Positions 53,201-60,665 of a stretch of 64,000 bases of DNA are shown here, piece after piece. Origin of the DNA: DAOUEX01 sp034430235 (GTDB taxonomy: Bacteria > Chloroflexota > Anaerolineae > UBA2200); contig CAYZGO010000013.1 of NCBI GenBank assembly GCA_964478075.1, forward strand, positions 1-64,000, written 5' to 3'. Below the pieces are notes generated by a model that was not told the DNA's origin, did not search any database, and saw nothing but the letters and a program-made list of their open reading frames with translations. The position numbers and the translations under genes are program-made. How positions within the stretch are numbered: position 1 is the first letter of the stretch; each line of letters begins with the position of its first letter.

Positions 53201-53615
53201 CCTCAAAGCGGGGATCGACCTCCGCCTCGGCCGGGTGTGCCCGCAGGATCTCTGTGCACAGGCTGTGAATTGTGCCAATACGTGCTGCATCCAACTCGGC
53301 GTAGAGTCGCTGCCACCGCTCACGCTCCTCCGGCGCAACCGTCCCGCCTTCGTTTGCACAGGACTGCCTCAGGTAGCGGTCCATCGCCTCTCGCACCCGG
53401 TTGCGCATCTCTCGCGCTGCCTTCTTAGTGAAAGTGATAGCGATAACCGAACGCAACGGCAGGCTCTCGGCGAGCAGCGAGAGGTAGCGCGCTACAAGAG
53501 TCGAGGTCTTGCCCGTGCCAGCTCCCGCCGTGACCACAATGTCGTGGCCTCGCGCACGGATAGCTGGCTTCTGTTCGTCACTAGGGCACATCTGAAGGAC
53601 GATGGGATGACACAT
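50265..53615 (-). CDS. addA: Helicase-nuclease subunit AddA
   Basis: 1116-aa UvrD/RecB-type helicase with C-terminal nuclease. Walker A TAGAGTGKTST (about 29-39), ITFTKKAAREMRNRV, Walker B ILVDEFQDTN, VGDAKQSIYRFRGADV, motif VI ATRARERLILSG. The end has the PD-(D/E)XK nuclease (DGHVESGVMDALYL, WTIVEFKTDEV). With AddB it processes double-strand breaks for recombination. ATG 53615 follows GGAGGTTGAAC; 3 bp separate it from addB. Confidence 0.9.
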   Translation of the reverse strand: MCHPIVLQMCPSDEQKPAIRARGHDIVVTAGAGTGKTSTLVARYLSLLAESLPLRSVIAITFTKKAAREMRNRVREAMDRYLRQSCANEGGTVAPEERERWQRLYAELDAARIGTIHSLCTEILRAHPAEAEVDPRFEVLDEGQSNILCRQAIDEALAWAADNEEAVILFALLGERSLRLTLDRLVKRRLDTAAALAHLPADVSGHWRQVLAGRQQEALTALLSGSLWLDAVDTLRENAARLPDDRIECQRRDALAAIDGATGQLEDRIASLSRLGSINLSGGGGKAWPGGQEQLRDVKNALRTLRDVWKQAALSEGSFTPLDEELAQAVPALRALFTFACQRYDLLKQGLSALDFDDLEQRALTLLQRNGSVRARWQGEARAILVDEFQDTNGRQRDLVALLNGDRGRLFIVGDAKQSIYRFRGADVTIFRAERERIDREGGFVYALDTSYRAHRDLVNGLNDLLRPVLGEQPDPARPWAEPFVPLRHYREEPISGGKAPYVELLLAVGTKSGGALARAAEVLAERIAELKDDGGDYGEVAILCRASTSFAPYEDALDQAGIPFRTVAGRGFYQRPEIRDLLNALEAVADPTDDLALVGLLRSPAFSLSDAALYSLCQQRREQEETVALWDVLRERGQELLAIEGARAARCVRIVGELHEQVGRTRVADLLKSYLDATGYRAALIQAGQSRGVRNVAKLLADAHASGIVSVGEFLEYVSSLRDSGTREGEARATTEGAVQIMTVHAAKGLEFQVVVIGDVTYQGRGGGGVLVDPDLGVLLPLKGDDKELPAIYRLGKACDSDKDAAESDRLLYVAATRARERLILSGCIGLTADGMPGKCRGWLAQMAGSQELGLEGARVQYDETGAEAIHASLQIGQTPVACTVFEPRWKCRAASCERQMQPAPEVPLPPPLLHPVSFLQEHVDARTRERDRRPPRRVWRVVPVVKRPRAPAWVVGSLVHEALAAWRFPDDTFERWAKARARGYGITDIRQLDDAARKSQGLLQRFRAHALFIEMDSAQRRLHEVPYSLMRDGHVESGVMDALYLRDDTWTIVEFKTDEVRDEAEFTALLDGQGYRKQAKRYVEAAEHLLGQQPRLTLCMLNFGGKVELRTDLG

Positions 53616-53618
53616 TGT

Positions 53619-56600
53619 TCAACCTCCGTACCCGGATCGGTAGTGCCAGCAAAAGGCCGCTGCCGGACAGTATGGTGGACAGCCATTGCTGGGCGAGCAA
53701 GGTACAAACCGCCCTGCGCGGACCTGGCGCACTGTCTCCCAAGCTTTGTCCAGTGCAACTGCTATCGCGCTCGTTTTCTCCTTGCGCTGAAACCCGCTCA
53801 AGGTGAAGGGGCTGCGTTTGCAGTGCTGCACGTGCCAGTAGAAACCTTCAACGGGGTCCCCCAGCTTCAAGCCATCGCGTGCAGCCAGGGCATAGAGCGG
53901 CAACTGCAGCTTTTCCCCCTCAGCCACGGCCTTGTTCGTAAAGCCATATGGGCCGCCGGTCTTGTAGTCAATGATCAGCAACCGGCCATCGGATGACCGG
54001 TCCACGCGGTCAATGACGCCGTGGAGTCGGAACTGGTCTTTGTCATCACTCACGGTCAACGCCTGTGGCTCAAAGAAGCGCGCCTCGTAGCACGTTGGAA
54101 CAAAGTCGGCCCCGAACTTTGCCTGGAGCTCAACCCGAACCGAGTCCAGCGCTTCAAGTGAGTGAGCCACGTTATCGAGTATCTCCTGGCGCGTCTGGGC
54201 CCACCAGGCGGTCTCACGGAACCCCTCACGGCGTGGTGCTTCGTCCAAAATGCGCCGTGCGACGGCCGGCAGTGCTGCCAGAAGCTGGTCAAGATTGGTT
54301 GGGGCAGTGACGCTCGGTGCCTGGTATACTTGCTCAAGGATACGATGATAGATGTTCCCCAACTGGCGGGGGTCCAGGCCTTCTGCCGGCTCCTCCCGTG
54401 GCTCCAGACGCAGGACATCCGAGATGAAGAAAAAGAACGGACAAGTACGATAGTGTTCCAAACGGCTGCTGCTCCACATGTGGGTGGAACCGAAGCGCTG
54501 ACCGAACTCGCGGGCAAGCGAGGCCAAGTCGCCATCGAAGGGGCTTTTGTCAGTGCGCGCCCAGCGCAGACGGCAAAGCTCAGCAGCCAGATCCAGAGCT
54601 GCCAGGCGATGCGGATCCTTCTGCTGCACCCATTCCCGAACCTTGACGTACTCACGATGTGTAGCCAGGCTCTCCATCAGTTCAGGCCACGATGCCACCC
54701 GACCAGGTGAGGGCACACTCTCACTGCTGAGCTGCAGTGGCTGCGCATTCACCCGGTCACACACCTCCTCCCAGAAAGGAGAGGCCTGCCACATAGCTCC
54801 ATTGTCCGCCAAGCGGGGGCGGCTCAGAAGCAAGCGATCTCGAGCACGGGTGATGGACTCGTAGAAATACTCGAACTCGGCGCTTCTCGTGGAGGATTCA
54901 AGTGGCAAGTCGAAATCCTCGCGCAATCGCTGCCGGTCAGCGTCACGCAGGAAAGGATCCTCAGACAAAGTAGCCGGAAACTCGCCTTCGGCAAGACCCA
55001 GCACCGCCGCTGCCCTGAAGGGGATACCCCGTGCCTGGGTCACATCGGCAACGAGGATCTCCTCCCGGTCAGAGTTGGCCGGCAAGTTATAGGTGGTCGC
55101 TTCGACGGCGCCGACCAACTCGCTGAAGAACCGCGCGAAATCCACGAGTTGGTCGCTCTCTACAGCCTCTTCGGCCCAAACCAGCCCCCGCACGACATCC
55201 TTGAGCGCTCTCAAGGCTGACACATCCAACTCGGCAACCATATCGGCAGCATCTTGAACACGATAGATAACCTGGAGGGACGTTGGCTCCTCGGGAAGAG
55301 GATGGCGAGCAGATTCTGACGCAGGATCAGAGCCGATAAGCCCTTCGAGCCACGCTGTCAAGTCGCGGTAGCGGTGTTTCCCCTGGGGCGGTGTCAAGCG
55401 TTGGACAAATCGCTGGAACTTGACCACCAGAGACTGGGATACAGAACTGTCCAGCGCACTGACAGGCAAGCCCTCCTCACGGTCATCTTGATCTGCCGGG
55501 GGTCGCTCCGCAAGAGCACGCAGCGTCTCTTGCCACTGGGAGAGCCCGCCGACCACACGCCCAGCGCGCGCAGCCACATCCAATGCCTCGGCATCACCGG
55601 GAGCGATGGCGATAGAATCTGGCGCATCTTGCGTGGGCCGCGCAGACCAATCGAAATAGGGGGAACGCCAGGCCTCGACGACCAGACGGCGAGGAAGAGC
55701 TGGCTCGGGATTGTCATTGCTCAGCGGCAGCATCAGCCGCAGCAAGTCCAGGAGCGCCGCAACAGCAGGGTTGGTCCGCAGCGCAAGCCCATCCAGTAGG
55801 CGCACCGGCAGCCCAAACTCGGCCGCTGTCTGCAGGATAAAGGGCCGATAGGGAGAAATGCTGCGGGCCAACAAGGCCGTATCGCCAGGGCGGAGGCCAT
55901 CCTGCACCAGACGTTCCTTGAGCCAGCGCAGCGCGGCACGGACCTCCGTTGCACGATCCGGTGCTTCGAAAAGCTCGAGTGCGCCAGCTGCTTCCACTTT
56001 GGAAGCACCCCTGCGATACAGGCTATCTTCGAGATGTGCCAACACCGGCGCGTGTCGCGTGCTGCGCACGGGCAGCGCCACAGCAGCCACTCTCAGCGCA
56101 TCCTCCAGCCGCTCGCGCGTTTCCTTGAAGCGGCGGTGAACCAAGGGCCGTTCGCTGCCATCGGCTGTGCCAGTCAGAGTGATGATCAGGTCACCGACGC
56201 GACCCGCCAATACGCGCAGCATCGCCATCTGCACCGGAGTAAAGTTGTCAAAGCCATCCACCAGGAGCAGCGGCCAATCACAAGCCACCGCAGGGGCCCG
56301 TTCCTCGAGCGCCTCAACAGCTAGCCAGCCACAACCGGCCCGATCGGCCCAGGATCGAAGCTGGAGATGTTCCTGGTAGGCGGTGTAGACCTGGACCAGC
56401 TCGCGCAGCCGTGGTTCGGCGCCTAGCGCAGTCACCGCGCGGCTCAAATCGTCAGGCTGGATTCGCGCCGCCTTCCACTCAGCAATCAACTTCTGCAGCA
56501 CGTGAATGAACCCGGGACGATCAGTCAGCGGTGCATAGTGCGTCAGCACCAGACTGTCCACGATCGTCCGGATCAAACGATACTGGACTGGATCGCTCAG

Positions 56601-56843
56601 CTCGGTGTAGACCTCGCCTGCCGCAGTGAGACATTCCGCGTAGAGCTGGTCAAAGGTCAGCAAACGCACGCCAATGGCCCCACCGTCACGGGCAAGGCGA
56701 CGTCGCCAGGCGCGCACGTGCAGGTGGCTGGGAAGACACACACGAGGAATGCAGCGCAAGCCATGGGATGCTTCACGCACGCGAGCCAGCACGCAAGCTG
56801 TCTTGCCCGCCGCAGCCGGTGCAAGGTAGAGATGGACAGACAT
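53619..56843 (-). CDS. addB: Helicase-nuclease subunit AddB
   Basis: 1074-aa AddB. N-terminal nucleotide site APAAAGKT (8-15), inactive helicase body, and a C-terminal nuclease (LHGVIDRVDRSSDGRLLIID-YKTGG). A likely Fe-S staple is visible: Cys in YRTCPFFFFISD and the cluster PCSPSNGCPPYCPAAAFCW at the end. First of the pair; start ATG after GGAGG. Forms the AddAB complex. Confidence 0.88.
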   Translation of the reverse strand: MSVHLYLAPAAAGKTACVLARVREASHGLRCIPRVCLPSHLHVRAWRRRLARDGGAIGVRLLTFDQLYAECLTAAGEVYTELSDPVQYRLIRTIVDSLVLTHYAPLTDRPGFIHVLQKLIAEWKAARIQPDDLSRAVTALGAEPRLRELVQVYTAYQEHLQLRSWADRAGCGWLAVEALEERAPAVACDWPLLLVDGFDNFTPVQMAMLRVLAGRVGDLIITLTGTADGSERPLVHRRFKETRERLEDALRVAAVALPVRSTRHAPVLAHLEDSLYRRGASKVEAAGALELFEAPDRATEVRAALRWLKERLVQDGLRPGDTALLARSISPYRPFILQTAAEFGLPVRLLDGLALRTNPAVAALLDLLRLMLPLSNDNPEPALPRRLVVEAWRSPYFDWSARPTQDAPDSIAIAPGDAEALDVAARAGRVVGGLSQWQETLRALAERPPADQDDREEGLPVSALDSSVSQSLVVKFQRFVQRLTPPQGKHRYRDLTAWLEGLIGSDPASESARHPLPEEPTSLQVIYRVQDAADMVAELDVSALRALKDVVRGLVWAEEAVESDQLVDFARFFSELVGAVEATTYNLPANSDREEILVADVTQARGIPFRAAAVLGLAEGEFPATLSEDPFLRDADRQRLREDFDLPLESSTRSAEFEYFYESITRARDRLLLSRPRLADNGAMWQASPFWEEVCDRVNAQPLQLSSESVPSPGRVASWPELMESLATHREYVKVREWVQQKDPHRLAALDLAAELCRLRWARTDKSPFDGDLASLAREFGQRFGSTHMWSSSRLEHYRTCPFFFFISDVLRLEPREEPAEGLDPRQLGNIYHRILEQVYQAPSVTAPTNLDQLLAALPAVARRILDEAPRREGFRETAWWAQTRQEILDNVAHSLEALDSVRVELQAKFGADFVPTCYEARFFEPQALTVSDDKDQFRLHGVIDRVDRSSDGRLLIIDYKTGGPYGFTNKAVAEGEKLQLPLYALAARDGLKLGDPVEGFYWHVQHCKRSPFTLSGFQRKEKTSAIAVALDKAWETVRQVRAGRFVPCSPSNGCPPYCPAAAFCWHYRSGYGG

Positions 56844-56870
56844 AGAACCTCCATACTATGAGTGGCTGCC

Positions 56871-57926
56871 TCAACTCAAGAAAGTGTCCAGTGGTACGTC
56901 AACCGAACGGCCGTGGACGACGATGTCCACCAACGCCCGCATCAACGGGAAATCTTGCGGCGCAATGACGCCGCGCTCTTGCAGCCTGGGCAGTGCATCC
57001 CCCATGACCCGCGCGATTTCGGCGCCTTCCAGCGTCTCTCCCGCCATCATCTCCTGCGCCTCAGCAAAGGTGTGCCCCAGTCCCAGCAACCGCCCCAGCC
57101 GCATATTGCGCCCCCCTTGACACGTCACGTAGAGGTCGCCAGCACCCGGCAATCCGCAGGCAAGGGCGCGTGTCGCCCCTACAATCTGCAACATGCGGGC
57201 AATCTCGGCACACCCCTGGGCAAAGATGGCTGCCGCCAGGTTGTGCATGTGTGCACCTGCCGCATCTGGCTCACCGGCTTGCTCTAACAGCCCAGCCACC
57301 AGGCCGACGGCAAGTGCATACGCATTTTTCAGTGCGGCGCAGACCTCCAATCCCAGCAGATCAGTGGTGGTTCGTACGTGATAATACGGCGTGCGGAAGA
57401 TCGCGGCTAACTGTTCGGCAGCATCGCGATCACGCGATGCAAAGACAACGCAGCTTGGGCGGCGGCCGGCCAGCTCCCCGGCAATACACGGCCCGCCGAT
57501 AGCGGCCAGCTTGACCCAATCGCGGACGCTGCTCGGAAGCTCAGCGGCCAGCACGTCGGGCAGGATGATAGGATCGCCGTTCGGCGCGGCCTCCAGCCCT
57601 TTCGTCACCGCGATGATCAACTGCCCCGGCTGCAGGTAGGGCCCAATCGTTTGGCCAACCCAGTGCACGCCCATAGAGTTAACGCCGCTGACAATGACAT
57701 CCACGCCATCCAAGGCCTCCCGCATCTCGTCCACGTAATAGGGCTGCACCGTGGAAGGGATTTCGCGTTTGAGGCGCGGGTGGTAGCGCCGTTCCTGGCA
57801 ACTTTGGATAATGTCACCATCCAGGTGAGTGCCCACCAGCCGCACCACGTGGCCGTTATCCGCCAGCGGATAGGCGGTGGCCGTCCCCATCATCCCAGCA
57901 CCGACAATTGCTATATTGGCCATCAT
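56871..57926 (-). CDS. gpsA: Glycerol-3-phosphate dehydrogenase [NAD(P)+]
   Basis: 351-aa enzyme making sn-glycerol-3-phosphate for membrane lipids. Rossmann motif IAIVGAGMMGTATAYPLADNGH, VTKGLEAA, GGPCIAGELAGRRPSCVVFAS, catalytic Lys in VCAALKNAYALAVG, and AGAGDLYVTC-like ACGLPGAGDLYVTCQGGRN. Start at 57926 (ATGATGGCC after GGGAGAAC). It precedes addB by 27 bp, probably one transcript. Confidence 0.9.
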   Translation of the reverse strand: MMANIAIVGAGMMGTATAYPLADNGHVVRLVGTHLDGDIIQSCQERRYHPRLKREIPSTVQPYYVDEMREALDGVDVIVSGVNSMGVHWVGQTIGPYLQPGQLIIAVTKGLEAAPNGDPIILPDVLAAELPSSVRDWVKLAAIGGPCIAGELAGRRPSCVVFASRDRDAAEQLAAIFRTPYYHVRTTTDLLGLEVCAALKNAYALAVGLVAGLLEQAGEPDAAGAHMHNLAAAIFAQGCAEIARMLQIVGATRALACGLPGAGDLYVTCQGGRNMRLGRLLGLGHTFAEAQEMMAGETLEGAEIARVMGDALPRLQERGVIAPQDFPLMRALVDIVVHGRSVDVPLDTFLS

Positions 57927-58111
57927 GTTCTCCCTCGGGTCAAAGTTGGCCTCAGCCTCGCTGAGGCCGGATTTGTGCTCTCTCTTCTCCAGTCAATCAT
58001 ACCACACAAAGCATGCAGCAGGGAAAACTGCCCGCGTGTTGCACTCGTCTGTCAGGCCTCCCGACGGACACGCCTGCGGCTCGAAGCAGACAAACGATGA
58101 GCCACTAGAAG

Positions 58112-58140
58112 TTGAAACAGGGGCCAACGTGTGTTATAAT
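58112..58140 (+). promoter_or_regulatory. Promoter of the HepT/MntA pair
   Basis: -35 TTGAAA (58112-58117), 17-bp spacer, -10 TATAAT (58135-58140), 78 bp before the antitoxin start. Confidence 0.8.
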
Positions 58141-58217
58141 GTGTCTGTCGTTCGCGGTAAAGGGCACGTCTATGGGCAGTATTCCGCCATAGAAAGACGG
58201 CTAGACGGGGTGAATCC

Positions 58218-58526
58218 ATGATCTATCAGAAACTGTCCGTTCCCACAGACAAGATTGCAGAGTTCTGCCGCCGAAATCACATCCGCAAGCTCGCGCTGTT
58301 TGGCTCTGTGTTGCGCGACGACTTTGGCCCGCACAGCGACATCGATGTGCTCGTGGAATTTGACCCAGGCCACGTACCTGGCTTGATTCGTCTGGCTGGC
58401 ATGGAATCGGAGCTTTCCAGGCTTCTCGGCGGCAGGAAAGTAGACATGAATACTCCTATGTGTCTGAGCCACTACTTCCGTGACCAGGTGCTCGCGGAAG
58501 CGGAGGTGCAGTATGTCGCGACATGA
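58218..58526 (+). CDS. mntA: MntA-type nucleotidyltransferase antitoxin
   Basis: 102-aa MNT-domain protein. FGSVLRDDFGPHSDIDVLVEF fits GSx10DxD exactly (G29-S30, D41, D43). Such proteins AMPylate a Tyr of the partner HepT and so silence it. It overlaps hepT by 14 bp. Confidence 0.88.
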   Translation: MIYQKLSVPTDKIAEFCRRNHIRKLALFGSVLRDDFGPHSDIDVLVEFDPGHVPGLIRLAGMESELSRLLGGRKVDMNTPMCLSHYFRDQVLAEAEVQYVAT

Positions 58527-58854
58527 AGACAACGTCCGCCTTCGGCACATGCTGGAATACTCCCGTGAGGCTGTCTCTCTGGTTCAAGGTAAAACGCGCG
58601 CCGATCTTGGCACCGAGCGTGTGCTCAATCTTGCTCTCGTACGGCTGATCGAGATTGTTGGCGAGGCGGCCAACAGAGTCTCCATGGAGATGCGTGCTAG
58701 TCATCCAGAGATTCCCTGGGCGCAGATGACGAGCATGCGCAATCGCCTTGTCCATGGCTATGACTTTGTTGATTTCGACATCCTTTGGCAGACGGTGATT
58801 GAGGATCTGCCCGCATTGATCGCCGCGCTGGAAAAGATCGTCACGCCGCAGTAG
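58513..58854 (+). CDS. hepT: HepT-type HEPN ribonuclease toxin
   Basis: 113-aa HEPN protein. The catalytic RNase motif R-x4-H-x-Y is RNRLVHGY (R76, H81, Y83), after LIEIVGEAANRVSMEMRASH. Start ATG 58513 follows GCGGAGG. The Tyr is the expected AMPylation target of MntA. Together the pair is a type VII-like toxin-antitoxin module, often tied to phage defence or stress. Confidence 0.88.
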   Translation: MSRHEDNVRLRHMLEYSREAVSLVQGKTRADLGTERVLNLALVRLIEIVGEAANRVSMEMRASHPEIPWAQMTSMRNRLVHGYDFVDFDILWQTVIEDLPALIAALEKIVTPQ

Positions 58855-58910
58855 GGGCAAGAAACCTAAACCAGCAACGGGACATCGCCACCGCTCAGCA
58901 CACTGCGGCA

Positions 58911-58930
58911 GCAACAGGTGCACCTGTTGC
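58911..58930. repeat. 20-bp perfect palindrome
   Basis: GCAACAGGTG followed by its exact reverse complement CACCTGTTGC. It lies 56 bp past hepT and could be a protein-binding site or the hairpin of a terminator without a T-tract. Confidence 0.6.
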
Positions 58931-59088
58931 TCGAGGGATCACCGTGCATCTTTATGTCAAGACCTGGGTGATTTCTGCCTGTCCTGGCCCAACTACTGTG
59001 ATCCGCGCGGGGGCGTCGTCACCCTTGACTTGGCTCATGACAGACAATGGCAGTTGCATTGAGAACGAACAGGACGAGGACTGGCAAA

Positions 59089-60255
59089 ATGACGATTCCC
59101 TCTAAACGAAGCCCCCCAACCTACCAGGTTGCTGGACAACTGGAACGATATGACCAACGTGATACGGTCTTTTCTCGAGAGCGGCTGGAGCCAGGCACTC
59201 CAGAGGAGGTCGCCTACCACAAGGCGTATCCGGAGCTGCGGGACATAGACCACCGTCTCTGGGTTGGCCTGCAGCGCTCGGACAACATGCCGCCTGCCCA
59301 TATTGCCCTGGGCAACGCGGCGTTTGCCGCTGCCTTTGCCCTCGCCAGTCCTGGCGTCGTTGACGGGCCGCCCTCAGCGCGCAGAGTAGAGGTGGATCCC
59401 GCGCGCATGTCGCGCCGCACCAAGCTGGTAGCGCGCCAGTTTAGTGCCGACCTGGTGCGAATAGGCCCCCTGCGGCCCGAGTGGGTCTACACGCACCGCG
59501 GGGTGCGGCCCTACTTTGACGAGGCACCGCCGGGCTACAGCGGCAAGCACTGGGGTGATGAGATCTCAATCGCTCATCCACGTGCCATCAGCCTGGGCTT
59601 TGCTCAGAGAGTGGATGTACTGCGCACTGGCCCCAGCCCAGCTTCCGACCTGGAGACAGGCCGCGTCTACTCGTTAAGCGCGTTGACTGCTGTACACGTT
59701 GCCCACTACATTCGAGAACTCGGTTACTCCGCCCGGGCGCACCACGTGTACAACTATGGCATCATGGTTGTGCCAGTGGCTGTGGACGGAGGCATGGGCG
59801 AGTTGGGCCGCTGCGGGTACCTCATAACCAAGGAGTACGGCACCAACCTGCGCCTCTCGTGTGTGACCACAGATCTCCCACTGGAGGAGGATGCGCCAGT
59901 GGACCTGGGTATACAGGACTTTTGCAGCAAGTGCCTGAAATGTGCGGACGCCTGCCCGCCACAGGCGATACCGGCAGGCGAACCTGTGGTCGTGCGCGGT
60001 GTGCGCAAGTGGGCTATAGATCCGGTGCGCTGTCTGCTGTACTGGCGCGCGGAGGGGGCGGGTTGCCCTATTTGTCAGGTCGTTTGTCCGTGGAGCAGGC
60101 CGCACGCGCTCTTTCGCCGCCTGACTGCAGAGGTGGCGATGCACGTGCCGTCTGCCACGCGATTCCTGGTGTGGCTCGACGACGTGTTCTATGGCCGCCA
60201 CTACCGTCGGCGCGCCCTTCCTGCGTGGGCACGTGACGATTTCACGCGCGAGTGA
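59089..60255 (+). CDS. Reductive dehalogenase-like corrinoid Fe-S protein (no Tat signal)
   Basis: 388-aa RdhA-family protein. The mid-region GGMGELGRCGYLITKEYGTN and the two ferredoxin clusters CSKCLKCADACP (Cys-x2-Cys-x2-Cys-x3-Cys-Pro) and CLLYWRAEGAGC...PICQVVCP are diagnostic of the reductive dehalogenase/QueG group. Respiratory RdhA proteins carry a twin-Arg signal; none is present and no rdhB anchor follows, so a cytoplasmic, non-respiratory enzyme is likely. A start at 59047 is possible; neither has a strong ribosome site. Cofactor expected: cobamide, supplied by BtuFCD. Confidence 0.78.
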   Translation: MTIPSKRSPPTYQVAGQLERYDQRDTVFSRERLEPGTPEEVAYHKAYPELRDIDHRLWVGLQRSDNMPPAHIALGNAAFAAAFALASPGVVDGPPSARRVEVDPARMSRRTKLVARQFSADLVRIGPLRPEWVYTHRGVRPYFDEAPPGYSGKHWGDEISIAHPRAISLGFAQRVDVLRTGPSPASDLETGRVYSLSALTAVHVAHYIRELGYSARAHHVYNYGIMVVPVAVDGGMGELGRCGYLITKEYGTNLRLSCVTTDLPLEEDAPVDLGIQDFCSKCLKCADACPPQAIPAGEPVVVRGVRKWAIDPVRCLLYWRAEGAGCPICQVVCPWSRPHALFRRLTAEVAMHVPSATRFLVWLDDVFYGRHYRRRALPAWARDDFTRE

Positions 60256-60284
60256 CTGGAGCGTGTCAGTAGGCTGCATGACGT

Positions 60285-60585
60285 TTGAGTGGACGTCACC
60301 GCGGTCTGAGCGCGACAGGCGACCGCTACCTTTTTGCCATCCACGCCGTGCGTTGTCTCACGACCCGCCAAAAAGACCGCAGCGGCGATGAGATGTACAA
60401 CTTGGTGCTCCATCCGGTGGAGGAAGAGGGCCTGCAGCCAACCATTCCGCATTGTGCGCCTGACATGCACACAGCACGCGGCATTGCACTCGGACTGCCT
60501 TACTTCTTGGAGCAGGGAGCAGGCATCAGCAGGGAGTTGCCTGACCGGCAAACGCGCTGCCGCGCGCGGCTGTTGGAGAGGTGCC
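60285..60585 (+). pseudogene. Possible C-terminal fragment of a larger protein
   Basis: One frame reads RYLFAIHAVRCLTTRQKDRSG, DEMYNLVLHPVEEEGLQPTIPHC and DMHTARGIALGLPYFLEQGAG before losing sense. It looks like real coding sequence and reminds me of a C-terminal extension of AAA proteins, but I cannot confirm the family. No start or N-terminal domain is present. Confidence 0.3.
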
Positions 60586-60587
60586 AA

Positions 60588-60620
60588 AGAAACCGGTTTT
60601 TTGAGAAAAACCCGGTTTCT
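60588..60620. repeat. AGAAACC(C)GG hairpin
   Basis: AGAAACCGGTTTTTT and AAAAACCCGGTTTCT, a stem with one bulged C. It resembles the hairpin at 19845-19875. It lies between the RdhA-like gene and the convergent NERD-helicase gene and may terminate both. Confidence 0.55.
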
Positions 60621-60665
60621 AGCGCAGCGGGACGCCCCGCGTGGGGACCATCATCCGGTAGCAGC

